A stretch of DNA of 64,000 bases from Rickettsiella grylli (lineage in GTDB: Bacteria > Pseudomonadota > Gammaproteobacteria > Diplorickettsiales > Diplorickettsiaceae). Positions within the stretch are counted from its first letter, which is position 1. Each line of letters starts with the position of its first letter. The notes below the pieces were generated by a model. It ran no database searches and had not been told where the DNA came from. It saw nothing but the letters and a program-made list of their open reading frames with translations. Shown here piece after piece: positions 46,513-56,838 of the stretch. The stretch is taken from NCBI RefSeq assembly GCF_000168295.1, contig NZ_AAQJ02000001.1, forward strand, positions 1-64,000, read 5' to 3'. Made by a program: the position numbers and the translations under genes.

Positions 46513-47162
46513 TGTTCATGTTCGCTTATAATCATTGTTTTGTTTTTCATTAAACGCTGTTTTTTTTCCTTAACTCGTTTAATTGCAGCATGAATATAAG
46601 CCATTTCTTCGTTAGGGTGGGATGTTTTTTTTATGAATGTTTGATGATGTACTGAATGAAGGCGGTATTTTTTTGCAACGTAACGTTGTCGTGCTTGTTG
46701 AGGGTTATACGGGGATTGCTGTAATGTGAACAGATCAATACAGTCTACTGGGCAAGGCGCAATACAAAGTCCACAACCGGTGCATTCTTGTTTTAATACA
46801 ACATGCAATTGTTTCGCAGCACCTACAATTGCATCAACAGGGCAAGCTTGAATGCATTTGGTACAACCAATACATTCCGACTCACGTATGCGCGCAGTCA
46901 TGGCCGGTCTTTCGTGCTTACGCATTTCTTCTACAAACGGTCCGGCCTCTTTTTTTAATAAGCTCGCTAAAGCGTGTAAGGTTTTTACTCCGCCGGGCGG
47001 GCATTGATTTATTTCTGCTTTGTTTGCTGCAATGGCTTTGGCGTAAGAATAGCAATCCGAATAGTGACATTGCCCACATTGCGTTTGTGGTAATAAAGCA
47101 TCGATTTCTTTAATGTGTTTTTTTAAATCTTTTTTTGAGAGAACGAACGATGTTGTGTCCAT
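46509..47162 (-). CDS. rnfB: RnfB-like iron-sulfur protein (orphan)
   Basis: 217 residues. Order: a short N-terminal helix, a 4-Cys Fe-S cluster domain (TQCGQCHYSDCYSYAKAI plus Cys in NQCPPGG), and two ferredoxin-type 4Fe-4S motifs (CIGCTKCIQACPVDAI and CTGCGLCIAPCPVDCI). This is the RnfB arrangement, but the N-terminal membrane anchor is missing and a basic Lys/Arg-rich C-terminal extension of about 70 residues is added. No other rnf genes are nearby. As an orphan it cannot form the sodium- or proton-pumping Rnf complex by itself; it may donate electrons to another partner. Confidence 0.85.
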   Translation of the reverse strand: MDTTSFVLSKKDLKKHIKEIDALLPQTQCGQCHYSDCYSYAKAIAANKAEINQCPPGGVKTLHALASLLKKEAGPFVEEMRKHERPAMTARIRESECIGCTKCIQACPVDAIVGAAKQLHVVLKQECTGCGLCIAPCPVDCIDLFTLQQSPYNPQQARQRYVAKKYRLHSVHHQTFIKKTSHPNEEMAYIHAAIKRVKEKKQRLMKNKTMIISEHEH

Positions 47163-47191
47163 TATTAAATGAAGATAAATGTAAATAAAAT

Positions 47192-48859
47192 TTAATGTGC
47201 AGTAATCGAATTCATTTTTTGCATAGTAACAATAACTTCTTCAGGAATACGTTGTAATAAAGGAGTAAACGTGTTTATTCTATGATCGAATAATCCTTTT
47301 TCTCGTTGATTCCACGTCAAGGTTGGGATATTTAAGAAACGTTCTACTTTTTTGGCGGTCATTGGAAGTACGGGTTTTAAATAAAGTATTAAAATTCTAA
47401 AAAGATTTAACCCTAAACTACAGACCGCATGAGCACGTTCGACTGAATTTGGATTTTTAATGAGTAGCCACGGTTTTTCAGCATCAATCATTTGATTTGC
47501 TTTGTCCGCTAATTCCATAATAAGTTTCATCGCGCGATTGTAATTCAGTGCTTCATAATGACTTGAAATTTCATCGCCTTGACGAATAAACGTTTCCATG
47601 AGTGCAGGATTTAATAGATTTTTAGATAATTGATGCGCAAATTTTTTATTAATAAAGCTTGCACACCGACTTGCAATATTGACTAATTTTCCGATCAAAT
47701 CTGAATTAATTTTTTGAATAAAATCGTGTAAATTAAAATCAATATCTTCTGTCTTTCGACTCAGTTTGGTTGCATAATAATATCGCAGATATTCAGGATC
47801 GAGATGGTTAAGGTAGTGTCGTGCAGAAATAAAGGTTCCGCGAGATTTTGACATTTTTTGTCCATTAACCGTTACGTAACCATGCACAAAAATCGCCGTA
47901 GGCGAACGAAAATTTGCACTTTTTAATATTGCAGGCCAAAAGATAGCATGAAAATTAATAATATCTTTACCGATGAAATGATAGAGCTCAGTCGTTGTGG
48001 GGCAAGACCAATATTCATCGAAATGTAAATCGCTATGGCGCGAACAGAGATTTTTAAAACTTGCCATATAGCCTATTGGTGCGTCGATCCAGACATAAAA
48101 AAATTTATTTTCTGTTCCTGGAATTTTAAAACCAAAGTAAGGAGCGTCACGTGAAATGTCGAGATCGTGTAAGCCTTCTTTAAACCATTCTAAAAGTTTA
48201 TTGCTGATTTCATCAGCAAGATGATCCTCTTGTGTGATCCATTGATGTAAAAACTCGGTATAGTCGGAAAGTCGAAAAAAATAATGTTCAGATTCTTTTA
48301 CAACAGGGCTCGTTCCTGTAATAATCGATTTAGGATCAAGAAGATCCAATGGAGAATAAGTAGAACCACAAACTTCGCAATTGTCACCATATTGATCAAG
48401 TGCTTTACAACAAGGACACGCGCCCTTAACATAACGGTCAGGTAAAAACATTTTCGCTGAGGGATCGTAAGCTTGTTTGATCCTTTTTTTATAGATGTTT
48501 CCTTTCTCTTTCATACGTTGGTAAATGAAACGCGTTAATGCTTCATTTTCTGGAGAATGCGTGGTATAAAAATTATCAAATTCAATAAAAAAATCTGTAA
48601 GATCGTGTTGATGTGCATCGGCTATTTCGCGCACTAAAGCTTCCGGGCTTATGTTGCGTTGCTGTGCTGCGAGCATGATGGGTGTCCCATGCGCATCTTC
48701 TCCGGATATAAAAATACAATGATGCCCCCTGATTTTTTGAAAACGGACCCATATGTCCGCTTGAATATGTTCTAATAAATGACCGATATGTAAAGGACCA
48801 TTGGCATACGGTAGGGCACTTGTGACTAATAATTTTCGAGGTGTTTGCTGCATACTCAT
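47192..48859 (-). CDS. metG: Methionyl-tRNA synthetase
   Basis: About 555 residues from ATG 48859. Class I synthetase: HIGH-type motif [16 protein letters not shown] motif [10 protein letters not shown], and zinc-knuckle cysteines [12 protein letters not shown] and NCEVCGSTY. It ends soon after the anticodon-binding domain and lacks the C-terminal tRNA-binding (EMAP-II-like) dimerisation domain of the 677-residue E. coli form, as in many bacteria. Divergent from mrp; the metG/mrp pairing is conserved. Confidence 0.94.
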   Translation of the reverse strand: MSMQQTPRKLLVTSALPYANGPLHIGHLLEHIQADIWVRFQKIRGHHCIFISGEDAHGTPIMLAAQQRNISPEALVREIADAHQHDLTDFFIEFDNFYTTHSPENEALTRFIYQRMKEKGNIYKKRIKQAYDPSAKMFLPDRYVKGACPCCKALDQYGDNCEVCGSTYSPLDLLDPKSIITGTSPVVKESEHYFFRLSDYTEFLHQWITQEDHLADEISNKLLEWFKEGLHDLDISRDAPYFGFKIPGTENKFFYVWIDAPIGYMASFKNLCSRHSDLHFDEYWSCPTTTELYHFIGKDIINFHAIFWPAILKSANFRSPTAIFVHGYVTVNGQKMSKSRGTFISARHYLNHLDPEYLRYYYATKLSRKTEDIDFNLHDFIQKINSDLIGKLVNIASRCASFINKKFAHQLSKNLLNPALMETFIRQGDEISSHYEALNYNRAMKLIMELADKANQMIDAEKPWLLIKNPNSVERAHAVCSLGLNLFRILILYLKPVLPMTAKKVERFLNIPTLTWNQREKGLFDHRINTFTPLLQRIPEEVIVTMQKMNSITAH

Positions 48860-48934
48860 CTTTTGCGTATTATTGAGTATCAAATTCTGCCTTTTTGCGA
48901 GCAGTGGCGTCAAGTTATAATTTTCTTAAATATT

Positions 48935-49756
48935 ATGTTAAGTCGTGCTAATAAAATCAAACATATTATTGCTATCGCTTCCGGAAAAGGAGGTGTTGGA
49001 AAATCAACGACCGCTGTTAATTTAGCCTTAGCGCTTGCTGAAGTAGAAAATAAAAATGTTGGGATCCTGGATGCGGATATCTATGGTCCTAATCAGCCGC
49101 AAATGTTAGGGGTTAACGAGAAGCCAACAAGCAAAGATGGTAAAACCTTGGAACCGGTTTATGCGCACGGTCTACAATCAATGTCAATTGGCTATTTAAT
49201 TGATGCGAGTACCCCCATGATTTGGCGTGGTCCTATGGCGACAGGGGCCTTACAGCAATTATTAAATGATACGCACTGGAATAATCTTGATTATTTGGTC
49301 GTTGATTTGCCACCCGGCACAGGAGATATCCAACTAACCTTAACCCAAAAAATCCCTTTATCAGGCGCTGTCATTGTGACAACGCCGCAGGATATTGCGT
49401 TGTTGGATGTACGCAAGGCCATCGGGATGTTTAACAAGGTTAAAGTACCTTTGTTAGGCATTGTTGAAAATATGTGTATGTATGCCTGTAGAAATTGCGG
49501 TCATAAAGAACCTATTTTTGGCCATGGTGGAGGGGAGCGGCTTGCTAAAGCCTATGATATGAGGTTGCTCGGTACTTTACCTTTAGACGGAAAAATTCGC
49601 GAGCAAGCGGATGTCGGGACACCTATTTTTCTTGCAGAGCCACAAGGTGCTATTGCTGATATTTATCGAAAGATAGCACGCGAAATAACAGAACAACTGA
49701 ACCATCCAAAAACAAAAACTTTTCGATTTCCGAAAATAGTTATCGATAAAGAATAG
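48935..49756 (+). CDS. mrp: Mrp/ApbC-type Fe-S cluster carrier ATPase
   Basis: 273 residues from ATG 48935; an upstream in-frame ATG lies inside metG. P-loop with deviant Walker A ASGKGGVGKSTTAVNLALA, LDADIYGPNQPQMLG, DLPPGTGDIQLTL and the cluster-binding CxxC pair YACRNCGH. Binds and delivers Fe-S clusters. It lacks the N-terminal DUF59-like domain found in the 369-residue E. coli protein. Dcd follows 15 bp on, suggesting one transcript. Confidence 0.92.
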   Translation: MLSRANKIKHIIAIASGKGGVGKSTTAVNLALALAEVENKNVGILDADIYGPNQPQMLGVNEKPTSKDGKTLEPVYAHGLQSMSIGYLIDASTPMIWRGPMATGALQQLLNDTHWNNLDYLVVDLPPGTGDIQLTLTQKIPLSGAVIVTTPQDIALLDVRKAIGMFNKVKVPLLGIVENMCMYACRNCGHKEPIFGHGGGERLAKAYDMRLLGTLPLDGKIREQADVGTPIFLAEPQGAIADIYRKIAREITEQLNHPKTKTFRFPKIVIDKE

Positions 49757-49771
49757 TATTAGGAAATAAAT

Positions 49772-50338
49772 ATGTCGATTAAATCTGATGCATGGATTTG
49801 CCGTATGGCAAAAGAATATAGAATGATAACGCCTTTCGAACCTCATCAAATGCGCCAAACGGGGGATGGGCGCATTATTTCTTATGGTGTTTCCAGTTAT
49901 GGATACGATGTGCGTTGTGCTAACGCGTTTCGCGTGTTTACGAATATTAATTCTGCGATTGTTGATCCTAAAAATTTTTCAGAAGATAGTTTTGTTGATG
50001 TAAAAAATGATGTTTGTATTATCCCGCCTAATTCTTTTGCTTTAGCACATACGGTCGAATATTTTCGGATTCCAAGGAATATTCTTACTATTTGTGTCGG
50101 TAAATCAACGTATGCACGTTGCGGAATTATCGTCAATGTCACTCCGTTGGAGCCCGAATGGGAAGGCCAGGTTACACTTGAGTTTTCCAATACGACGCCT
50201 CTACCCGCTAAAATATACGCCAATGAGGGCGTAGCACAGATGCTATTTTTAGAGTCTGACGAGGTTTGCCAAGTATCCTATTGCGATCGTCGGGGCAAAT
50301 ATCAAGGTCAGCGTGGAGTAACGTTGCCGGTCACCTAG
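49772..50338 (+). CDS. dcd: dCTP deaminase
   Basis: 188 residues. Trimeric dUTPase-like fold with [33 protein letters not shown] (in parts, with catalytic Glu and Arg) and the C-terminal [12 protein letters not shown]. Deaminates dCTP to dUTP, which dUTPase then converts to dUMP for thymidylate synthesis. Next to mrp as in several gammaproteobacteria. Confidence 0.94.
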   Translation: MSIKSDAWICRMAKEYRMITPFEPHQMRQTGDGRIISYGVSSYGYDVRCANAFRVFTNINSAIVDPKNFSEDSFVDVKNDVCIIPPNSFALAHTVEYFRIPRNILTICVGKSTYARCGIIVNVTPLEPEWEGQVTLEFSNTTPLPAKIYANEGVAQMLFLESDEVCQVSYCDRRGKYQGQRGVTLPVT

Positions 50339-50342
50339 TGTT

Positions 50343-51440
50343 TTATTCGATTAATGTGACCAACCGTTTAAAATAATCTTGTTTCATACATGCTTTAGCT
50401 TTACTCAGTGTTTCTTCTGCAATTTGATTGGCTTGTGCGGTCCCTTGTTTTAAAATGTGTAAAACCGCACCGGGATCCTTTTCATAGCGTTTTCTACGTT
50501 CACGTATGGGTTGAGTCAGTTCGACGATTCTGTCGACGAGTACGCGTTTGCATTCCACATCCTTGATTTGACCTTTTCGATATTTATCTTTTGCTTCGCT
50601 AACCCATTTTTTATCAGGGTTAAAAACATCATGAAATATCCATAAAGGATTATTTTCTATAGTTCCTTTATCAGTTGCGCGCAACCGGTTGGGGTCGGTA
50701 TACATGCCCATTACCTTTTTCTTAATGGTGTCAACGTCATCACTCAGATAAATGGCATTGTTTAACGATTTACTCATTTTGGGCAATACCCCTTCTGCAT
50801 TCGGAGGGCCTGTTCCAACTAATCGACGTACAGGGCTAAGTTTTGCTTGAATAATAGGGAATAACCCCCCTTTAGCGATATAATCTTCATCTTTTGTGTG
50901 TGGATCGACACCGCAATAAATTTGGTTAAAACGACGTGCAGCTTCACGGGCTAATTCTAAGTGCGCTATTTGATCTTCCCCCACAGGCACAATGTTAGGT
51001 CGAAAACTAAGAATATCTGCGACTTGCCCTATAGGATAAAGTAAGAAACCAAACGGATAGTTATCGCCTAGGTTTTTTTGCCGAATTTCCTCTTTTATGG
51101 TTGGATTACGCATGACTCTGGGAAAAGAAATGAGCATACTAAAAAAGGAAGTGAGTTCAGCTATAGCCGGAATTTCTGACTGAATAAAAATATGACTTTG
51201 TGTTGGATCGATGCCAGAAGCAAGATAATCTAAGGCGATGTCAAACGTATTTTGACGGATTTCTTCAGGAGATTCGGCGCGTGTGGTAAATGCATGAACA
51301 TTAGCGATAATGAAATAACAGTCATAAGTTTTTTGCAAGTCCACACGCAAAGCTAAAGATCCTACCCAATGACCAAGATGGAGCCTCCCTGTGGGGGTGT
51401 CGCCTGTCAGCAAACGAGGTTTAGAACGGATTATAGCCAT
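50343..51440 (-). CDS. trpS: Tryptophanyl-tRNA synthetase
   Basis: 365 residues. Class I synthetase with the TrpRS-specific TGDTPTGRLHLGHWVGSL (TxGN/HIGH region) and PKMSKSLNNAI (KMSKS). VGEDQIAHLELAREAARRFN is the tryptophan-binding strand. Charges tRNA-Trp. Slightly longer than the E. coli enzyme. Divergent from an unrecognised gene; a small hairpin lies between them (51488-51503). Confidence 0.93.
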   Translation of the reverse strand: MAIIRSKPRLLTGDTPTGRLHLGHWVGSLALRVDLQKTYDCYFIIANVHAFTTRAESPEEIRQNTFDIALDYLASGIDPTQSHIFIQSEIPAIAELTSFFSMLISFPRVMRNPTIKEEIRQKNLGDNYPFGFLLYPIGQVADILSFRPNIVPVGEDQIAHLELAREAARRFNQIYCGVDPHTKDEDYIAKGGLFPIIQAKLSPVRRLVGTGPPNAEGVLPKMSKSLNNAIYLSDDVDTIKKKVMGMYTDPNRLRATDKGTIENNPLWIFHDVFNPDKKWVSEAKDKYRKGQIKDVECKRVLVDRIVELTQPIRERRKRYEKDPGAVLHILKQGTAQANQIAEETLSKAKACMKQDYFKRLVTLIE

Positions 51441-51487
51441 AATTAATTTAAAATTAAGATTATTTTGCTAATATAACATGATTAATT

Positions 51488-51503
51488 TACACTTTTTAGT
51501 GTA
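51488..51503. repeat. Short inverted repeat between trpS and the 355-aa gene
   Basis: TACACT and AGTGTA flank a TTTT loop. It lies 48 bases from the trpS start and 68 bases from the start of the 355-residue gene, where a regulator could act on either promoter. No known site is matched (it does not resemble the TrpR operator). Confidence 0.3.
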
Positions 51504-51570
51504 TATTTATAGAGAGAGAATAGATTAACAGTTTACAACCTTTAACCTAAAAAAAAATAACGGTCATCCG

Positions 51571-52638
51571 ATGTTAAAAGGTCAATTACTCGAATTAAGT
51601 TTTGAAACTGAATGGCTTAACGCATTACAAGAGTTTGCCTACCCAAGTCATGTAGAAGATCGCGTACAAGTTGTCGAAGATTTGAAAAGGATGTATGGCT
51701 TAACCATTAAAGATGAGTCAGGCGAATGGTCTTATATAAAGCACGATCAGGATTTCAATACCGATGCCCAATTATTACAAAGAAAAACAGGGATAGGTCC
51801 TGATCCGGACGAAGTTTTTTTATTTAGAATAGGAAAGCTGAATGAAAAATTTAAGCGATTATTATTGCAGAATTTTCATCAAGGGGGAATGTTTTATACG
51901 GCGAGGCAGTTTTTAACATTCCATATCAATTCATTGGGTTTTACCCCAAACGTTAATCAAGGGCATAAACATCATATTATCTGTGAGTTTGGTTCTGAGA
52001 AATTGGTCGTTACAGAGAAATTTAGTGTAAAAAAATTAGGTTTTTTGCCCGTCGATATGTTACAGAAGGTTTTTGCTCAAGCGGGAGAATTGTTATCTTT
52101 TGATTTAGACCCATCTGAAAAAGAAAAAATTGTTTATATTCAAAACTATATTAGAACAAAGCTGGGGGAAAACAACCGTCAAAAAATAGGTTTGCGTCCC
52201 ATTGATCAAAAAGCAATGCCTTTTGTTTTTGGCACGGAACAAGGTGAAAATCTAATAGAGTTTACCGTAAAGCATACGATTACTTTAGATCCAAAATCGA
52301 TGGAAATTAATATAAAAAAATTATCTGAAGAAGATGTAAGCTTTAAAATACAATCTCAATTTCATGATTTGCATCCGAAATCATCAAAATTTACATTTTC
52401 TAAATTATTGTCTTTAGATTTCCCTTGTGCATTACCGAGTTTTTTTGAAAAATCGCATCGGAATAAAATGAATGAATTGATATTGAAGGCGTATCGAGAC
52501 TTTATATTAATATTGTTTAATATAATTATTCATTTAATTTCTTCTCCAATTGTTATTCCGCAAAAAAAAACGTTCTTATTTTCATCTTTTGAAGTCTATG
52601 AGCCACAGAATAGCTTCCCCTATAGAATGCGTCCTTAA
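51571..52638 (+). CDS. Uncharacterised 355-residue protein
   Basis: Not recognised. The N-terminal 250 residues look like a soluble mixed alpha/beta protein, rich in Lys, Phe and charged residues (HEDRVQVVEDLKRMYGL-like segment near residue 28, TKLGENNRQKIGLRPI near 195). Toward the C-terminus a strongly hydrophobic helix (DFILILFNIIIHLISSPIVI, about residues 310-329) precedes a basic, aromatic tail. One C-terminal membrane helix with a large cytosolic N-terminal part suggests a tail-anchored protein. It stands alone between trpS and pckA and has a T-rich 5' region. Effector status is possible but unproven. Confidence 0.6.
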   Translation: MLKGQLLELSFETEWLNALQEFAYPSHVEDRVQVVEDLKRMYGLTIKDESGEWSYIKHDQDFNTDAQLLQRKTGIGPDPDEVFLFRIGKLNEKFKRLLLQNFHQGGMFYTARQFLTFHINSLGFTPNVNQGHKHHIICEFGSEKLVVTEKFSVKKLGFLPVDMLQKVFAQAGELLSFDLDPSEKEKIVYIQNYIRTKLGENNRQKIGLRPIDQKAMPFVFGTEQGENLIEFTVKHTITLDPKSMEINIKKLSEEDVSFKIQSQFHDLHPKSSKFTFSKLLSLDFPCALPSFFEKSHRNKMNELILKAYRDFILILFNIIIHLISSPIVIPQKKTFLFSSFEVYEPQNSFPYRMRP

Positions 52639-52720
52639 CGTTAAAAAATATTTTTTGGAATATTATTGCTTTTTCATCTGTGTTAACATTTCGACATCTG
52701 TAAGCTAAGGAGCGTAGGCT

Positions 52721-54298
52721 ATGTCAGCGGTTCAATCTAAAAATTCATCGAGGCTTTTTATCGATTTACCAGTTGATGCGTTAATTAATTATGCCGTAGA
52801 GCGAAGAGAAGGGGTCATCGCTGCGAATGGTGCTTTATCGGTTGTTACTGGCCAACGGACAGGGCGATCCCCTAAAGATAAATTTATTGTCACAGAACCC
52901 ACAAGTGAAAATAATATTGATTGGGATTCTATTAACCAAGCTTTTTCAGAAGATCGTTTCCATGTTTTGTGGCAACGTGCCGAACAATATGCGAAAAAAA
53001 TCGATTTGTTTATTTCTAATTTACAAGTGGGTGCTGATCCTACTTATTTTTTACCCGTTAAAGTAATAACAGAATACGCGTGGCATAACTTATTTGCACG
53101 ACAGCTTTTTATTCGTCCAGCTCATTTTTATGGAAAAGTTGCTCATCCGGAGTGGACCATTTTAAGTCTTCCAGGGTTGAAAACAGACCCAGAACGAGAT
53201 GGCGTTAATAGTGACGCCGCTTTAATCATCCATTTAGCTCAGCGTAGGGTTTTATTATGTGGACATCGTTATGCGGGCGAAATCAAAAAGGCCATGTTTT
53301 CGGTTATGAATTATTTACTGCCTCACGTTGATGTTTTACCGATGCATTGCTCTGCTAATGTTGGCGAAAAAGGGGATGTGGCTTTATTTTTTGGTTTATC
53401 GGGAACGGGGAAAACCACGTTGTCTGCTGATCCCAGCCGTTTTTTGATTGGTGATGATGAACACGGCTGGAGTAAAACAGGTGTGTTTAATTTTGAGGGC
53501 GGTTGTTATGCCAAATGCATTGATTTATCCAAGGAACGCGAACCTTTAATCTGGAAAGCGATTCGTCATGGGGCCGTCATGGAAAACGTGGTGCTTAACC
53601 CTAAAACGTTAGAACCCAATTATAACGATTCAACACGGACTCAAAATACACGCGTCGCTTATCCTTTAGATTTTATTGACTCACGGGTTTTTCCCAACCG
53701 AGTTGATCGCGCGCCAGACGCTATCATTTTTTTGTGTTGTGATTTGTATGGTGTATTGCCCCCTGTTGCTTATTTGAATCATGAACAGGCAGCCTATTAC
53801 TTTCTAAGCGGTTACACGGCATTAGTTGGGAGTACGGAAGTGGGTCAAACTGAACCTATCAAAACAACATTTAGCACCTGTTTTGGCGCACCTTTTTTTC
53901 CACGACCTGCAAAAGTCTATGCTGAACTATTAATTAAACGGTTAAAAGAGAGTCATGCGAAAGTTTATTTAGTCAATACAGGTTGGACGGGAGGAGCTTA
54001 TGGGGTGAGTGGAGGACAACGCTTTTCTATTCCTGTCACCCGTGCTGTTATAAAGGCTATTTTAAATGATGAGATTTCCAAGTCAGAATCCGAACGATTG
54101 CCAGGGTTTGATTTGGCTATTCCTAACGCGTTGCCAGGTATAGCGAGCAATCTATTAAATCCTAAAAAGACATGGAAAGATCCCGCAGAATATGATCATA
54201 AAGCGCATGAGCTCATCAATAAATTTGTTAATAATTTTAAACAGTTTGATGTCAGTTTAACGATTCGAAATGCCGGACCGACTCCCTATAAAGAATAA
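52721..54298 (+). CDS. pckA: Phosphoenolpyruvate carboxykinase (ATP)
   Basis: 525 residues, normal length. Kinase-1a P-loop [14 protein letters not shown], kinase-2 [14 protein letters not shown]-binding [13 protein letters not shown] near the N-terminus, and [16 protein letters not shown]. Converts oxaloacetate and ATP to PEP, CO2 and ADP, the entry to gluconeogenesis. In an organism living on host amino acids it feeds hexose and cell-wall precursors. AAGGAGCG precedes the ATG. Confidence 0.95.
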   Translation: MSAVQSKNSSRLFIDLPVDALINYAVERREGVIAANGALSVVTGQRTGRSPKDKFIVTEPTSENNIDWDSINQAFSEDRFHVLWQRAEQYAKKIDLFISNLQVGADPTYFLPVKVITEYAWHNLFARQLFIRPAHFYGKVAHPEWTILSLPGLKTDPERDGVNSDAALIIHLAQRRVLLCGHRYAGEIKKAMFSVMNYLLPHVDVLPMHCSANVGEKGDVALFFGLSGTGKTTLSADPSRFLIGDDEHGWSKTGVFNFEGGCYAKCIDLSKEREPLIWKAIRHGAVMENVVLNPKTLEPNYNDSTRTQNTRVAYPLDFIDSRVFPNRVDRAPDAIIFLCCDLYGVLPPVAYLNHEQAAYYFLSGYTALVGSTEVGQTEPIKTTFSTCFGAPFFPRPAKVYAELLIKRLKESHAKVYLVNTGWTGGAYGVSGGQRFSIPVTRAVIKAILNDEISKSESERLPGFDLAIPNALPGIASNLLNPKKTWKDPAEYDHKAHELINKFVNNFKQFDVSLTIRNAGPTPYKE

Positions 54299-54319
54299 AG
54301 AAGAATTTTTGGTTCATTA

Positions 54320-55138
54320 TTAAAAAGTTTGAGCAAGTTCTTTTGCGCGATTTTGAGCCGCTGTAAGCGCTTTTTTTATAATGTCGTCTAAGTGCGCAGC
54401 GTTTAAACTTTCTATGGCCTTTTCAGTTGTCCCGCCCGGTGAGGTTACCTGCTGTCTTAATTGGGTTAAATTTTTTTTAGTTTCAATGGCCATCCGAGCA
54501 GAACCTAAAGCAGTTTGCAACGTGAGTGCGTGAGCCATTTCTTTAGATAAACCTAATTCATTTGCGGCATTTTCTAAGGTTTCCATCCATAAAAAGAAAT
54601 AAGCAGGACCACTTCCCGTTAAAGCAGCAACAAGATCAACCTGTTCTTCGTTACTTAACCAAACGACCGTACCAATGGCATTGAAAATAAATTCAGCGAT
54701 TTTCTTTTGAGAGAGAGAACACTATGGATTTGCAAATAAAGCAGTTGCTGCACAGCCAATTAAAGCAGGTGTATTAGGCATACAACGGATCAGGGCTAAA
54801 TTTTGATTAAGTAGGTAATTTTCTAAATGATTTAAACGAATACCTACTGCAATTGAAATAACGAGAGGATTTCTTTCTTGCATACATTTTGCGATTTCAA
54901 GGGCAACCGATTTTAAAATTTGTGGCTTTACAGCGAGAACGACAACTGTTGATCGGCGTACTGCGGTTTTATTATCGGTGGTCAGATTAATATTTAAGCT
55001 TTTTAGTTGATTTAATTGCTCACTATTATTATTCGTAGCCCATATGTTTTTGGCAGGGAAGTTTTTTTTCAATAAACCGTTGATAATGCTAGTGGCCATA
55101 TTACCGGCACCAATGAAACTGATCGTTAAGTTTTGCAT
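54320..55138 (-). pseudogene. proC: Pyrroline-5-carboxylate reductase with in-frame amber codon
   Basis: From 55138 the frame reads a Rossmann start (ISFIGAGNMATSIINGLL), AVKPQ and MPNTPALIG, then FANP and TAG at 54722-54724. The same frame continues CSLSQKKIAEFIFNAIG, LTGSGPAYFFLWME and ATTEKA-like SPGGTTEKAIESL to the normal end at 54320. So a single sense-to-amber change breaks an otherwise full-length 272-codon gene for the last step of proline synthesis. It would be a fresh pseudogene unless a suppressor tRNA reads it or the base is a sequencing error. Confidence 0.85.
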
Positions 55139-55144
55139 ATTTCG

Positions 55145-55819
55145 TTACTTCTTTTGCCTCAAATAGTCATTGAGATGTTCTAATTCAGTGGGTGTTCCTA
55201 TGTTAAACCATAAACCTTTGTAATATTCTCCCGTTATTTTTTTTTCTGCAATCGATTGATACAGAAGTGATGATAATGGAAAAATGCCTGATTTCCCTTG
55301 AAATAGATTCGGATGGTAAATTCCAAGATTAGCGAAGGTTAACTTATTGGAGGGATTTAAATCGAGTAAACCCGTGTGAGTAAGGTGAAAATCGCCTTGA
55401 GGATGAAAACGTGGATTATCAACTAAAATAAGATGGGCGAGCGCACCAGTCTCTAAACGATGAGATAACAGTTTTTTTAAGGGGAAATCGGTCCAAATAT
55501 CAGCGCTTATTACCATAAAGGGATCCCTTCCTAAAAGGGTTAATGCTTGACAAATTCCCCCACCTGTTTCCAGCGCAGTCGGTTCAAAAGAATATTCAAT
55601 GTTAACGCCATACGCTTTTCCATCGCCTAAGGTTTCGATAATTTGTTTAGCTTGATAAGAAACATTAACGACTATCGTTTTTATGCCGATGTTAGCTAGT
55701 TTCATGACTTGATGAACAATAAGTGGTTGGTTATTCACCGAAATCAAGGGCTTAGGCTTTTTATCAGTTAAAGGACGCAGCCGTGAACCACGACCCGCAG
55801 CAAGTATCATCGCTTTCAT
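55145..55819 (-). CDS. murU: N-acetylmuramate-1-phosphate uridylyltransferase MurU
   Basis: 224 residues, nucleotidyltransferase fold. MILAAGRGSRLRPLTDKKPKPLI at the N-terminus (quoted in part: AAGRGSRLRPLTDK), metal-binding ISADIWTDF and ALETGGGICQAL. Transfers UMP to MurNAc-1-phosphate to make UDP-MurNAc, bypassing MurA-dependent de novo synthesis. It overlaps amgK by four bases, the usual amgK-murU pair of cell-wall recycling. Confidence 0.87.
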   Translation of the reverse strand: MKAMILAAGRGSRLRPLTDKKPKPLISVNNQPLIVHQVMKLANIGIKTIVVNVSYQAKQIIETLGDGKAYGVNIEYSFEPTALETGGGICQALTLLGRDPFMVISADIWTDFPLKKLLSHRLETGALAHLILVDNPRFHPQGDFHLTHTGLLDLNPSNKLTFANLGIYHPNLFQGKSGIFPLSSLLYQSIAEKKITGEYYKGLWFNIGTPTELEHLNDYLRQKK

Positions 55820-56838
55820 TTTTTTTCTTTCTCATAAAGTTTTGGTTGAATTTTTGTTTGTAATAATGTTTTAAACGGTAAAAGTTCAGCATAGTTTTCG
55901 CATGTCTTATTCATATAATTGAACAAGCGCGTTACTGTGGATAGATAATGGGGCTTGTTATCTCGATAATTAAGTCGTGAAAAAATACCCAATATTTTTA
56001 AATGTCGTTGAAGACTCGTGAGATCAAACCAGCGAATGAATTTTTCTTTAGAAAATTGATGTTTTATGTTGAGGGTAGTGTAAAATTTTAAAGCCCATTG
56101 ATAAACATGACAAGTGGGCCAATCAACATAAGCATCACGCAATAATGAAGCCACATCATAAGTAATGGGTCCATATAATGCGTCTTGAAAATCTAAAACC
56201 CCCACATTTTTATTTTCTAATAAAACCAAATTGCGCGAATGATAATCACGATGAATACACACTTGAGGTTGTTCAAGAAGAGCGTTTATCAAAATTTTAA
56301 ACGTATTTTCTAATATAGCATTGATTTCAGGGGTTAGGGTTAGCCCTAAATGTTTTTTGATGAACCAATCAATGAACAACCCTAATTCGAATCGAATCAG
56401 TTTTTCATTAAACAGACCGAGCGATTTGTCATTTGGAAATTTAGGGTGACAAATCTGAATTTGATAAATAACTGAAAGCGCTCGATGATATAAATCGTCA
56501 ACGGTCTTGGGGTTGAGTCTATCTAAGTATAAATTATTTCCTAAATCGCTTAGCAACATAAAGCCTTGTTTAAGATTATAGGCAAGTATTTCTGGCGTAT
56601 AAATTCCTTGACGCGCAAAATTTCTCGCAATCGTAACAAAAGCGATAATATTTTCTTTATCAGGAGGTGCTATCATGACAATGCGACTCATATCATCTTG
56701 TTGCAAACGAAAATATTGGCGAAAGCTCGCGTCATTTGCCAAAGGTTGTAATTTAAAAGTGGAGCATGCCAGAGCGCACGATTCTTTCAACCAATTTTTT
56801 AACGGTGTTAATTGTGGCGATTGTTCAAAAATAGACAT
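55816..56838 (-). CDS. amgK: Anomeric N-acetylmuramate/N-acetylglucosamine kinase AmgK
   Basis: 340 residues, aminoglycoside-phosphotransferase fold. FMLLSDLGNNLYLDRL, catalytic loop HRDYHSRNLVLL (Asp) and metal-binding VLDFQDALYGPITYD. Phosphorylates recycled MurNAc at the anomeric position for MurU. The lptD gene often found next to amgK is absent here. Recycling of peptidoglycan also limits release of muropeptides that alert the host. Confidence 0.87.
   Translation of the reverse strand: MSIFEQSPQLTPLKNWLKESCALACSTFKLQPLANDASFRQYFRLQQDDMSRIVMIAPPDKENIIAFVTIARNFARQGIYTPEILAYNLKQGFMLLSDLGNNLYLDRLNPKTVDDLYHRALSVIYQIQICHPKFPNDKSLGLFNEKLIRFELGLFIDWFIKKHLGLTLTPEINAILENTFKILINALLEQPQVCIHRDYHSRNLVLLENKNVGVLDFQDALYGPITYDVASLLRDAYVDWPTCHVYQWALKFYTTLNIKHQFSKEKFIRWFDLTSLQRHLKILGIFSRLNYRDNKPHYLSTVTRLFNYMNKTCENYAELLPFKTLLQTKIQPKLYEKEKK

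Noticed and set aside
54320-54586. Independent 88-residue gene from the 3' half of proC
   Set aside because: It is in the same frame as the 5' half across a single TAG and is simply the C-terminal dimerisation domain of ProC.
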